Below are positions 45,343 through 55,062 of a stretch of DNA of 64,000 nt, one piece after another; within the stretch, counting starts at the first letter, position 1; every line of letters begins with the position of its first letter. Below the pieces are notes generated by a model. That model did no database searches, was not told the DNA's origin, and saw only the letters and a list, made by a program, of their open reading frames with translations. The stretch is from assembly GCA_016713785.1 (NCBI GenBank), contig JADJOM010000003.1:2251501-2315500 (forward strand), in the 5' to 3' direction. The translations under genes were made by a program, and so were the position numbers. This DNA is from Gemmatimonadota bacterium (GTDB taxonomy: Bacteria > Gemmatimonadota > Gemmatimonadetes > Gemmatimonadales > GWC2-71-9).

Positions 45343-46229
45343 GGGAGCGGCAGCTCCATCAGCTGCACCACGCGGTCGAGCAGCGCGGGGCCACGGGTGA
45401 GCGGCAGGAGGGGGAGCTCGAGCCGCGGTCCCTTCCACGCCTGCCGGATGCGGGCCAGCTCGCGCTCGTTGACGGCGCGACGTTCGCGCCAGAGGGAGAG
45501 GCTCGGCGACTCCGCGGCCGGGCGGCTTGGCGGGCCGGCCGGGAACTCGGGGTACAGGCCGTTCACCACCACCGCCTCGGGCGGGCGTCCCATGCGCTGC
45601 TTGAGGAGCGCGATCAGCTCCAGCGTCTCCTGCACCGGCATCTCCTCCGCCAGCGTGGCGATCATCACCCCGCAGGCGTTGGGATCGGCGATGAAGCGCG
45701 CCAGCTGCTGCGACATCTCGCCCAGCTGGCCGCCGGCCACCACCTCCGCCAGGTGCAGCGGGGCCGTGAGCATCGAGACCCCGTGACCGGTGGCGGGCGC
45801 GTCGAGCACCACCACGTCGGCGGAGTGGCGGTACTCGCCCAGGACGGTCCGGAGGGCGTAGCCGAGCACCGCCATCTCCTTGAGCCCGGGGGCGCCGGCC
45901 ACCGACTGCTGAAACACCTGGCTGCCGATGATCCGGTTGGCGAGCGGCGCGAGCGGGACCTTCTCGCGCACCAGCGACTCGATCACGGCGTGGGGCTGGA
46001 GGTTCTGGAGTCCGAGCTTCGGGGAGACCTTGATAATGGCGCCGGCGGAGGGCTCGGTGCCGAACAGCTGGTGCAGGCTCTCGCGGGGATCGATCTCGAG
46101 CAGCAGCGTCTTGCGGCCGGCGGCGGCCAGCAGGCGGCCAATCGCGGCCGTGAGAGTCGTCTTTCCGACGCCTCCCTTGCCCGTCACCACGATGAGGCGG
46201 CGGCGCGCGAGCTGCTGGATGAGCTTCAT
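45339..46229 (-). CDS. ArsA/Get3-like ATPase with intact deviant Walker A
   Basis: This 296-residue ATPase has TGKGGVGKTTLTAAIG (about 16-31), including the signature Lys, a switch I region EIDPRESLHQLF (about 45-56) and switch II VVLDAPATGHG (about 138-148). No CxC or arsenite-binding cysteine cluster is apparent and no arsenic genes are nearby, so arsenite export is unlikely. Get3-type protein targeting or another ATP-driven assembly job fits better. It is the first gene of the two-gene operon with the altered subunit. It is divergent from the GMC oxidoreductase gene with about 120 bp between starts. Confidence 0.88.
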   Translation of the reverse strand: MKLIQQLARRRLIVVTGKGGVGKTTLTAAIGRLLAAAGRKTLLLEIDPRESLHQLFGTEPSAGAIIKVSPKLGLQNLQPHAVIESLVREKVPLAPLANRIIGSQVFQQSVAGAPGLKEMAVLGYALRTVLGEYRHSADVVVLDAPATGHGVSMLTAPLHLAEVVAGGQLGEMSQQLARFIADPNACGVMIATLAEEMPVQETLELIALLKQRMGRPPEAVVVNGLYPEFPAGPPSRPAAESPSLSLWRERRAVNERELARIRQAWKGPRLELPLLPLTRGPALLDRVVQLMELPLP

Positions 46230-46351
46230 GAAGGTGTGGGCATGGCCGGTTGCCCGCCGAAGCTACCACCGACCGTGATGCGGGCCAAGTCGGCGTTCAA
46301 CGTCTCGTCAAGAGTGCTTGCGGCCACCTGAGCCGCCCCATACGCTTCGGC

Positions 46352-47977
46352 GTGCGCGATACCTACGATTACGTGATCATCGGCTCCGGTTTCGGCGGGA
46401 GCGTGTCCGCGATGCGGCTGGCGGAGAAGGGGTACCGGGTGCTCCTGCTGGAGCGCGGCCGCCGCTTCGCGGACGACGAGTTCGCCCCCACGACCTGGCA
46501 CCTCCCCCGTTACCTCTGGGCGCCGAGCCTCGGCTGCCACGGCATCCTGCAGATCAGCGCCTTCCGCAATGTCTTCGTGCTGCACGGCGCCGGCGTCGGC
46601 GGCGGCAGCCTGGGCTACGCCAACGTGCTGATGGAACCCGGCAGCGAGGCGTTCGACTCCCCGGCGTGGCGGCGGCCGGTGGCGTGGGGCGAGGCGCTCA
46701 AGCCGCACTACGCCGAGGCCCGGCGGATGCTCGGCGTGGCCGAGAATCCGCGGTTGTGGCCGGCGGATCACCTGCTGCGGCAGATCGCCACGGACATGGG
46801 GCGGGGCGAGAGCTTCCGGCCGGTGCCGGTGGGCACCTTCTTCGGGGCGCCGGGCCAGGAGGGGATGGAGGTGCCCGATCCCTACTTCGGCGGCGAGGGG
46901 CCGGCGCGTCGGGGCTGCACCCACTGCGGCGGCTGCATGGTGGGGTGCCGCTACAACAGCAAGAACACCCTGCCCAAGAACTACCTCCACTTCGCCGAGA
47001 AGTGGGGCGCCGACATCCGACCCGACACCACGGTACGCGACATCCGCCCGCTGGCGGGGCTGCAGCCCGACGGCGCACGCTACGAGGTGCACCACCAGCG
47101 GAGCCGCGGCTGGAGCCGGCCCCACGGGGCGCCGATCCGCGCCCGGCATGTCATCGTGTCCGCCGGCACCCTCGGCACGCTGCGGCTGCTGTTCCGTTGC
47201 CGTGATCGCACCCGTTCCCTCCCCGCGATCTCGCGGCGGCTGGGGACGATGGTGCGCACCAACAACGAGGCGCTGCTGGGCAGCGTCTCGCGCACCGCCG
47301 CGACAGATTACTCGCAGGGGATCGCGATCACGTCGATCTTCCGCGCCGACAACGTCACCACGATCGAGCCGGTGCGGTACCCCGCCGGGAGCTCGGCCAT
47401 GCGGCTCCTGGGCGGGCCGATGATCGACTCGGGGGGGCTGCTGTCGCGGCTGGGGCAGTCGGTGCTGGAGATCGTGCGGCGGCCCGGCGACTTCCTGCGC
47501 ACCCACCTGCTGCCGGGCTGGGCGGAGCGGACCACGATCCTGCTGGCGATGCAGTGGGAGGACAATCGCATCCGGCTCCGGCCGGGGCGGAGCCTCTTCA
47601 CCGGCTTCCGCGATGACCTGGTGTCGGAGCCGGACCGCGAGGCGACGATCCCCACCAAGATCGAAGTCGGCCACCAGGTGACCCGGACCTTCGCCGCGCG
47701 CTCGGGCGGCATCGCGATGGGGTCGGTGAACGAGGCGCTGTTCGACATCCCGATGACGGCGCACATCCTGGGCGGGGTGCCCTTTGGCGCCGACGCCGAG
47801 GAGGGGGTCATCGACGCGGACTGCCAGGTGCACGGCTACCCGGGGCTCTATGTAGTGGACGGCTCGATCATGCCGGCCAATCCCGGCGTCAACCCGAGCC
47901 TCACCATCACGGCATTGGCCGAGTACGCCATGAGCCGGGTGCCGGCCGCGGCCCGGGCGCGCGCGGCCACCGGCTGA
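46352..47977 (+). CDS. GMC-family FAD oxidoreductase (ChoD/cholesterol oxidase-like)
   Basis: This 541-residue protein begins with GTG directly before the FAD motif DYVIIGSGFGGSVSAMRLAE (about 5-24). GVGGGSLGYANVL (about 86-98) is the second GMC signature. The Cys-rich segment GCTHCGGCMVGCRYNSKNTL (about 189-208) is characteristic of the mycobacterial ChoD-type branch. The C-terminus has NPGVNPSLTITALAE with the family Asn. It would oxidise an alcohol, possibly a sterol-like one, with electrons to O2 or another acceptor. It is translationally linked (TGATG) to the moeA-like gene, so it heads the molybdenum-enzyme maturation operon. An upstream TTG start at 46250 is possible but less likely. 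Confidence 0.86.
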   Translation: MRDTYDYVIIGSGFGGSVSAMRLAEKGYRVLLLERGRRFADDEFAPTTWHLPRYLWAPSLGCHGILQISAFRNVFVLHGAGVGGGSLGYANVLMEPGSEAFDSPAWRRPVAWGEALKPHYAEARRMLGVAENPRLWPADHLLRQIATDMGRGESFRPVPVGTFFGAPGQEGMEVPDPYFGGEGPARRGCTHCGGCMVGCRYNSKNTLPKNYLHFAEKWGADIRPDTTVRDIRPLAGLQPDGARYEVHHQRSRGWSRPHGAPIRARHVIVSAGTLGTLRLLFRCRDRTRSLPAISRRLGTMVRTNNEALLGSVSRTAATDYSQGIAITSIFRADNVTTIEPVRYPAGSSAMRLLGGPMIDSGGLLSRLGQSVLEIVRRPGDFLRTHLLPGWAERTTILLAMQWEDNRIRLRPGRSLFTGFRDDLVSEPDREATIPTKIEVGHQVTRTFAARSGGIAMGSVNEALFDIPMTAHILGGVPFGADAEEGVIDADCQVHGYPGLYVVDGSIMPANPGVNPSLTITALAEYAMSRVPAAARARAATG

Positions 47978-49049
47978 TGCGGGCCGAGCGCGTCACGGCG
48001 GAGGCCCTGGCGTCGGGCGACCGCGACGGGCTGGCGGGCGCGGTGCTGCTGGCGCCGGTGCGGCTCGGGGCGGAGCTGATCGCGAAGGGCACGCGGCTGG
48101 ACGCGGAGGCATCCCGCCAGCTGCATGAGGCGGCGCAGGGCGGGCGGCTCCCGGCCTCCCTCCGCCTGGCCTGGCCCGACCCGGGTGACTTGCACGAGGA
48201 CGCCGCCGCCGCCGCGCTCGCCGGTGCGATCGCCGGCCCGGGGGTGGCGCGCGGCGCCCCGCGGCAGAGCCGGGTGGACCTCACCGCGCGCACCGACGGG
48301 GTGCTGCGGGTGCAGGTCGAGGCGCTGGCGCGGCTCAACCGGGTGGATCCGCTGGAGGTCTTCACCCTGTTCCACGGCCAGGCGGTGCGCGCGGGCCAGG
48401 TGGTGGCGAGCGCCAAGGTGGCCCCGCACCTCGTGGCAGGGCACGCGGTGGCCGCGGGGATCGCGGTCGCGCGGGCGTCGGCCCCGCTGGTGGACGTCGC
48501 GCCATACCTGCCCCTGCCCGTCGCGGCGATCGCGGCCGAACCGCTGGCCACGGGCGCCCTGGAGCGATTCGAGGGCGCGGCGCGGGCCAAGGTCGAGGGG
48601 CTCGGCGGGACATTCGTGGGGTGTTACCCGGCAGCCCGCCGGCCCGGCGACACGGACGAGGCGATGGGCCTCGGCGCCGTGCTGGATGACCTCGGCGCGC
48701 GCGGGGTGCGCATCCTCCTGGTGGGCGGGGTCTCCGCGGGCGATCCCCTTGCCCCGATGTTCGAGGCGCTGGCCACGCGCGGTGGGGCAGTCGTCCGCCG
48801 CGGGGTGCCGGCCCATCCCGGCTCCATGATCTGGTTCGGGCGGCTGGGCGGCGCCACCTTGATGGGGCTGCCGCAGTGCGGGATGTTCAGCATGGCGACC
48901 GCCGCTGACCTCGTGCTGCCGCGGCTGCTCACCGGCGAGATGATCACCGCCGACGCCCTGGCCGACCTGGGCCACGGCGGGCTGCTGGGCCGCGAGATGC
49001 GGTTCCGCCTGCCCGACTACGCCAGGGAGCTGGAGACCCCCGCCGACCC

Positions 49050-49053
<4 letters not shown>
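47977..49053 (+). CDS. MoeA-like molybdopterin-binding protein
   Basis: This 358-residue protein carries in its last third the molybdopterin-binding (MoaB/MoeA-type) segment ILLVGGVSAGDPLAPMF (about 245-261), followed by GRLGGATLMGLPQCGMFS, the equivalent of the MoeA gGxPGNP loop region. The N-terminal part (about 95-170) has a MoeA linker-like pattern. In cox-type clusters such proteins insert or modify molybdenum cofactor. Several consensus positions differ from housekeeping MoeA, so it is probably a specialised paralogue. It overlaps coxD (ATGA). Confidence 0.75.
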
Positions 49054-49937
<884 letters not shown>

Positions 49938-49977
49938 CCCTCCCCCCCGCTTCATCGCCAGACCAGAGGAGGATTCC

Positions 49978-50727
49978 ATGCGGTACGCCTTCGCAGGACT
50001 CGCACTGCTCTCCGTGGCCCTCGGCGCGACGGCGCTCGCCGCGCAGGGCCCGAGCCGTGATGAACGCCCGATCCGGAGCTGGAGCGAGGAGCAGCGGGAC
50101 AAGGCCGAGCACGCGCTGTACCAGGACCACGACTGCCGGGCCGCGCTGCGGCAGGTCAATGCCGCGTACGATCGTGGCACGCGCAGCCGCGCCCCCATGG
50201 ATCCGCGCATCGCGCTGGTGAAGGCGCGGGCGCACGATTGCCTTGGCCAGCTCCCCGCCGCCGTGGCCGCCTACGGGCTCCATGATGCCCTGAGCGGGAC
50301 GCCCACCGAGGAGGACGCCGGCCTGGCCGGTGCCTGCCGCGCGCTGACGGGACCCGAGGGCCTCCCCGCCGATCCAGCCGCCCGGGAGGCGCTCCGGGTG
50401 CGCCTGGCGGAGGAGGCCACCGGGGTGCGGCGCGTGCTGCGCCGGGCGGCGTGGGAGGCCGGCACCTCGCCGACCGGCGAGTCGTTAGCCTACAGCAGCC
50501 AGCAGCGCCTCATGAGCGGGGGCGGGCCCGACGGCACGACCATGAGCCGCAACCAGATCGCGGCGCTGTGGCCACGGTACATCTCCGCGTGGCAGAACGT
50601 GCCGGCCCACACCGCGCAGGGGTACCGGACGAGCAACCGGACCCGCTACCTGGCGGCAAGCGACGATATGGAGCGTCACCTGGCGGAGCTGGACGCGACG
50701 CTCATCTGCCTCGAGGTGGTGCGCTGA
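49978..50727 (+). CDS. Secreted hypothetical protein inserted between coxD and coxE
   Basis: This 249-residue protein has a strong ribosome-binding site (AGAGGAGG) and a clear signal peptide (first 22 residues, ending LAAQ). The mature part is alpha-helical with a TPR-like ALRQVNAAYDRG segment, conserved-looking Cys residues (about 59, 88, 118, 246) and SSQQRLMSGGGPDG in the last third. I do not recognise the family. CoxD and CoxE act in the cytoplasm, so an exported protein between their genes is unexpected. Its stop overlaps the CTG that probably starts coxE, so it is part of the operon. Confidence 0.75.
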   Translation: MRYAFAGLALLSVALGATALAAQGPSRDERPIRSWSEEQRDKAEHALYQDHDCRAALRQVNAAYDRGTRSRAPMDPRIALVKARAHDCLGQLPAAVAAYGLHDALSGTPTEEDAGLAGACRALTGPEGLPADPAAREALRVRLAEEATGVRRVLRRAAWEAGTSPTGESLAYSSQQRLMSGGGPDGTTMSRNQIAALWPRYISAWQNVPAHTAQGYRTSNRTRYLAASDDMERHLAELDATLICLEVVR

Positions 50728-51968
50728 CTGGTGACGAGGCGCTGACGGGCCTCGACGGCGAGGCCCTCGCGGCCAACTGCATCGTGTTCGGCCGCCTGCT
50801 GCGGCGCGCCGGGCTCGCGGTGGACCCGGACCAGACCCGGACCTTCACGCAGGCCCTGGGACTGCTCGGCGTGGCGCGGAAGGGGGACGTGCGGGCCGCG
50901 GGCCGGGCGATCTACGTGCGGCGGCGCGAGGACCGGCCCACCTTCGACGAGGCATTCGAGCTGTTCTGGCGGCGTCGCGCCTACGGGAGCGCGCTCGCGG
51001 GGCGGCTGCCGCGGCTGGTGCAGAGCGAGCGGCGGCCCGGCGGGCTCGACCTCTCCGCCGACACCGGCCTGGGCGCGGAGCGGCGCGCACCGGTGGAGAT
51101 CCTCGTGCCGCGGGGCAGCTCCAGCCTGGAGCGGCTGCGGCTGGCCGACTTCGGCGAGCTCACCGCCGCGGAGGAGCGCGACGCCCTCCGCATGATCAGC
51201 GCGCTCCGGCCCCGGCTGCCGCTGCGCCCGGCGCGGCGGGGGCGGGTGGCCCGCCATGGCGGCCGCCTCGCGATGCGACGGATGCTGCGCCGTTCGCTCG
51301 CCACCGGGGGGCAGCCGCTCGCCTGGCGCTGGATCCGCCGCACCCGCCGCCCCCGCCCCATCATCCTGATCTGCGACATCAGCGGCTCGATGGAACGCTA
51401 CAGCCGGTTCCTGCTCCGCTTTGCGCACGCGCTGGCGCGCAGCGGCGCGCCGGTGGAGGTCTTCGTCTTCGGCACCCGGCTGACCCGGATCACGCGCCAG
51501 CTCCGGGTGCGCAGCGCCGACGAGGCGCTGCGCCGGGTGGCGCACACGGTGGTGGACTGGAGCGGGGGGACGCGCATCGGGGAGTCGCTCCGGGAGCTCA
51601 ACCTGCGGTGGGCCCGGCGCACCATCCGGAGCGGCGCGGTGGCGCTGCTGGTCTCCGATGGCTGGGAGCGGGGCGACCCCGCGCTGCTGGAGCGCGAGAT
51701 GGCCCGGCTCAACCGGAACACGCACCGGCTGGTGTGGCTGGACCCGCTGGCCAGTCGCGCCGGTTTCGAGCCGCTCACCCAGGGACTGGTGGCCGCGCTG
51801 CCGCACGTGGACGACTTCCTGCCCTGCGCGAACATCGCGTCGCTGGAGCGGCTGGCGGTGGTGCTGGGAGGGGTGCAGCAGGGGAGCGGGAAAGCGGTTG
51901 CTCAGTCGATCCGGACGTCGCTCACGCCACCCCGCACCAGTCGGCCAGGAACACCGCCACCACCTTGA
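50724..51968 (+). CDS. coxE: VWA-domain protein CoxE-like, probable CTG start
   Basis: This protein is about 414 residues. The N-terminal part (ANCIVFGRLLRRAGLAV) and the C-terminal VWA domain match CoxE. The MIDAS motif is DISGSM (about 218-223), with the Thr in WSGGTRIGE and the Asp in VSDGWERGD. CoxE works with the CoxD ATPase in inserting the metal site. No ATG, GTG or TTG lies upstream of the conserved N-terminus in this frame. CTG at 50724 overlaps the previous stop as CTGA and has GAGGTGG just before it. The last 16 residues (Pro/Thr/Ser-rich) overlap the convergent peptidase gene by 47 bp. Confidence 0.88.
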   Translation: MTGDEALTGLDGEALAANCIVFGRLLRRAGLAVDPDQTRTFTQALGLLGVARKGDVRAAGRAIYVRRREDRPTFDEAFELFWRRRAYGSALAGRLPRLVQSERRPGGLDLSADTGLGAERRAPVEILVPRGSSSLERLRLADFGELTAAEERDALRMISALRPRLPLRPARRGRVARHGGRLAMRRMLRRSLATGGQPLAWRWIRRTRRPRPIILICDISGSMERYSRFLLRFAHALARSGAPVEVFVFGTRLTRITRQLRVRSADEALRRVAHTVVDWSGGTRIGESLRELNLRWARRTIRSGAVALLVSDGWERGDPALLEREMARLNRNTHRLVWLDPLASRAGFEPLTQGLVAALPHVDDFLPCANIASLERLAVVLGGVQQGSGKAVAQSIRTSLTPPRTSRPGTPPPP

Positions 51969-53202
51969 TGGCGGTGATCAGCTCCTCGAACTCCAGGTAC
52001 TCGTCCGGCGCGTGGGCCACGCGGATGTCGCCGGCGCCGTACATCACGCAGGGCATCCCGCCGAAGGCGACGAAGTGCCGCATGTCGGCGCCGTAGGTGG
52101 CGGCCTCGACCGGGGCCTCGCGGCCGGTGACGGCGCGATGCGCGGCGCGGATGGCGCCGGCGAGCGGCGCGTGGGCGGGCGTCTCCGCCGCGATGAACTG
52201 CCCGCCGAAGTAGGTGATCACCGGCGGATGCTCGCGAAGCCACGGGTCCATCGCCGCCACCCGCATGATGCGCTCGGCCACCAGCCCCTTGAACGCCTCG
52301 AGTTCCTCCCCCGGCAGGAAGCCCACGCGAATCTCCGCCTCGAGGATCTCCGGCACCGTGCTGGCCCAGTTGCCGGCCCGCACCACGCCGACGTTGATGG
52401 GCACCTTGTTGGGGAAGACGTCGTACAGCGGGTGGCGCAGGGTGAGGTTCCGCTCCTGCTCCAGCCGCTGCAGGTCCTGGAAGATGGGGATGAACTTCTC
52501 CAGCGCGGAGACGCCCTCGTCGCGGGTGGCGGCGTGGGCGGAGCGGCCGGTGATCGTCAGGCGGAAGACCAGCGAGCCCTCGCAGGCGGTGACCAGGGCC
52601 AGCTGGGTGGGCTCCGTGACCAGCGCCGCGTCGGCGCGGTAGCCGCGGAGCACGGTGGCCAGCGCCCCGATCCCGCCATCTTCCTCGCCCACCGTGGCGG
52701 CGATCGTCACGTCGCCCTGGAGCCGGAGGCCGCAGGCCTCGAGGGCGTCGAGCGCGGCCAGGTGGGTGGTGAGGCCGCCCTTCATGTCGCAGCTGCCGCG
52801 GCCGTAGACGCGACCGTTCACCAAGTGCGCGGCGAAGGGGGGCTGGGTCCAGAGGGAGTGATCGCCCTCCGGCACGGTGTCGATGTGCGCGTTGAGGAGG
52901 ATCGACCGGCCGCCGCCGGCGCCGGCCCGCCGGCCCACCACGTTGTTGCGCCCGGCGTAGCCCGGCTGCTCGCCGACGTGCTCGAGGTAGGGGAGCATCT
53001 CCTCCGCCGTGGCGGCCCAGCTCTCGGTGGCCAGCCCCCGCTCGCGGAAGGTCGTGGCCACCCGTTCGCCCATGGCCCCCTCGGTGCCGGTCACCGAGCG
53101 CACCCGCACGTACGACTGGTGCAGCGCCAGGATCCGGTCCCGGGCCGCCTCGACGGCCTGGTGGATGGACGCGACGCGCTGGGATGGGGAGGTGCCGCTC
53201 AC
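51922..53202 (-). CDS. M20-family metallopeptidase (ArgE/DapE-like)
   Basis: This 426-residue protein has the M20 metal-site motifs: LLNAHIDTVPEGDH (about 93-106), GRGSCDMKGG with the bridging Asp (about 127), catalytic EE in ATVGEEDGG (about 160) and the late His in RVAHAPDEYLEF (about 400). A dimerisation domain lies between. Such enzymes deacylate amino acids (ArgE, DapE) or act as carboxypeptidases in the cytoplasm. GTG 53202 is taken as start; the frame upstream runs antisense through the xdhC gene. It is isolated on the minus strand between two maturation genes. Confidence 0.9.
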   Translation of the reverse strand: MSGTSPSQRVASIHQAVEAARDRILALHQSYVRVRSVTGTEGAMGERVATTFRERGLATESWAATAEEMLPYLEHVGEQPGYAGRNNVVGRRAGAGGGRSILLNAHIDTVPEGDHSLWTQPPFAAHLVNGRVYGRGSCDMKGGLTTHLAALDALEACGLRLQGDVTIAATVGEEDGGIGALATVLRGYRADAALVTEPTQLALVTACEGSLVFRLTITGRSAHAATRDEGVSALEKFIPIFQDLQRLEQERNLTLRHPLYDVFPNKVPINVGVVRAGNWASTVPEILEAEIRVGFLPGEELEAFKGLVAERIMRVAAMDPWLREHPPVITYFGGQFIAAETPAHAPLAGAIRAAHRAVTGREAPVEAATYGADMRHFVAFGGMPCVMYGAGDIRVAHAPDEYLEFEELITAIKVVAVFLADWCGVA

Positions 53203-53316
53203 CGGAGGCTCCGAGGCTCGAGGATTCGGCCCCAAAGGTAACCACCCGCGGGGACCTTGCCGAAGCCCGCCGATCTCGCGAGACTCGGGCAGCGACTCCC
53301 CCACCCGGACCGGCCC

Positions 53317-54360
53317 ATGCGTGACCTCCTCACCGACTACCAGCGCCTGCGCGACACCGGCGCGCCCGTGGGCCGCGCCGTGGTGACCAGCGTGTGGGGC
53401 TCTGCCCCGCGCCCCGAGGGCGCCTGCCTCCTCGCGACCGCGACCGGCGGGATCGCCGGCTCGGTCTCGGGCGGCTGCGTGGAAGGCGCCACGGTGGCCG
53501 AGATCCAGGAGGCGATCGCGCGGGGCACGCCGAAGCTGGTCACGTTCGGGGTAAGCGACGAGACGGCCTGGTCGGTGGGGCTGGCATGCGGGGGAACGAT
53601 CAGGGTGTGGGTGGAGGGCGAGGTCTCGGCCCGTGTCCTCGCGGCAGCCCGAGGAGAGGGCGGCACGATCGTCGGGACCCTCACGGGTGGCGAGGCGGGG
53701 AGCGGCGGCTCGCTCACCGTGGACGAGACGGGAACCGTGGATGCCGATCCGGGGCTCGCGTGGCTCGGCGACGCGGTCCGGGCGCCGGCGCTGGCGGCGC
53801 TCCGCCGGGAGCAGAGCACCACGGTGGAGGTCCCCACGCCGGCTGGTGGGAGCTGCGCGGTGTTCCTGGAGGTCTTCCCCCGGCGGCCGGTGCTGTTCGT
53901 CATCGGCGCGGTGCACATCGCCCTGGCGCTGGTGCCGCTGGCCCGGGCGCTGGGCTGGCATACGGTGGTGGCCGACGGCCGCGCCGCGTTCCTCACCCCC
54001 GAGCGCTTCCCGGGCGCCGACCAGCTGGTGGCCGCGTGGCCGGAGGAGGCGTTCCGGCAGGTGGGCATCACCCCCGCCACCTACGTCTGCCTGCTCTCCC
54101 ACGATCCCAAGTTCGACGAGCCGGCGCTGCGCATCGCGCTCCGCTCCGCCGCCCCGTACGTGGGCGCCATCGGCTCGAAGAAGACGCAGGCGAAGCGCCG
54201 GGAGCGGCTGGCTGCCGAAGGCTACACCGCCGCCGAAGTGGCGAAGCTCTTCGGCCCGATCGGCCTCGACCTGGGCGGCCGGGCGCCGGCGGAGACGGCG
54301 CTGGCGATCCTGGCGCAGGTGACGGCGGTGCGCTACGGCGGCGGGGCGGTTGCCAAGTAG
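53317..54360 (+). CDS. XdhC/CoxI-family molybdenum enzyme maturation factor
   Basis: This 347-residue protein starts at ATG 53317 and has the XdhC N-terminal domain with VVTSVWGSAPRPEGA (about 23-37), GSVSGGCVEGATV (about 50-62) and a central glycine-rich CGGT. The C-terminal XdhC Rossmann domain has FVIGAVHIALALVPLARALG and YVGAIGSKKTQAKRRERL (about 285-302). XdhC/CoxI proteins bind and sulfurate the molybdenum cofactor before insertion. It completes the set of cox maturation functions (MoeA-like, CoxD, CoxE, CoxI), although separated from coxE by the convergent peptidase gene. Confidence 0.92.
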   Translation: MRDLLTDYQRLRDTGAPVGRAVVTSVWGSAPRPEGACLLATATGGIAGSVSGGCVEGATVAEIQEAIARGTPKLVTFGVSDETAWSVGLACGGTIRVWVEGEVSARVLAAARGEGGTIVGTLTGGEAGSGGSLTVDETGTVDADPGLAWLGDAVRAPALAALRREQSTTVEVPTPAGGSCAVFLEVFPRRPVLFVIGAVHIALALVPLARALGWHTVVADGRAAFLTPERFPGADQLVAAWPEEAFRQVGITPATYVCLLSHDPKFDEPALRIALRSAAPYVGAIGSKKTQAKRRERLAAEGYTAAEVAKLFGPIGLDLGGRAPAETALAILAQVTAVRYGGGAVAK

Positions 54361-54384
54361 CCGATCCGGCCGCATTCTCTCGCC

Positions 54385-55062
54385 GTGCCCCCAGCCCCAC
54401 CCCGCGCGACCCCTCCGCGCCAGATCTTCCTGACCGGCGGCACCGGCTACATGGGCCGCCGCCTGGCGGAGCGGCTGGTGGCGCGGGGCCATGCGGTGCG
54501 CGCGCTGGCCCGCGCCGGCTCGGAGGCACGGCTGCCCGGGGGCGTGGAGGTGGTGCGGGGCGACGCGCTGCACGGATTGTCCTACGCGGCGCGGGTGGCA
54601 CCGGCCGAGACCTTCATTCACCTGGTCGGTGTGTCGCACCCCTCCCCGGCCAAGGCGCAGCAGTTCCTCTCGGTGGACCTGGCCTCGGTGGCGGCGGCGG
54701 TGCCGGCGGCGGTCACGGCGGGCGTGCGGCACTTCCTCTATGTCAGCGTGGCCCATCCGGCCCCGCTGATGCAGGCGTACATCGCCGCGCGGGTCCGGGC
54801 CGAGGCCCTGATCCGTGACAGCGGACTCCCCGCCACGATCCTCCGGCCCTGGTACGTGCTGGGCCCGGGGCACTGGTGGCCGGTGCTGCTCACCCCGTGG
54901 TACGCCCTGGGCCGGGTGCTTCCGCCGACACGCGAGGGCGCGCGCCGGCTCGGCCTGGTGACGCTCGACCAGATGCTCGCGGCGCTGGTGGCCGCGGTGG
55001 AGGCGCCGGCCGACGGCTGGCGCGTCGTGGACGTTCCCCATATCCAGCGATCCCGCCCATGA
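54385..55062 (+). CDS. NAD(P)-binding epimerase/NmrA-like oxidoreductase
   Basis: This 225-residue protein has GTG start and the dinucleotide motif FLTGGTGYMGRRLAERL (about 15-31). FIHLVGVSHP, SVAH and a partly kept catalytic region follow (no clean YxxxK), as in NmrA/NDUFA9-type extended short-chain proteins. It is shorter than complete epimerases, ending after about 225 residues. The catalytic Tyr/Lys is not obvious, so it may bind NAD(P) without redox chemistry or reduce quinone-like substrates. The stop overlaps the serine hydrolase start (ATGA). Confidence 0.8.
   Translation: MPPAPPRATPPRQIFLTGGTGYMGRRLAERLVARGHAVRALARAGSEARLPGGVEVVRGDALHGLSYAARVAPAETFIHLVGVSHPSPAKAQQFLSVDLASVAAAVPAAVTAGVRHFLYVSVAHPAPLMQAYIAARVRAEALIRDSGLPATILRPWYVLGPGHWWPVLLTPWYALGRVLPPTREGARRLGLVTLDQMLAALVAAVEAPADGWRVVDVPHIQRSRP

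Noticed and set aside
44284..46229. Arsenite efflux ATPase genes
   Set aside because: No arsenite-binding cysteines and no arsB, arsR or arsD nearby; a Get3-like role fits better.
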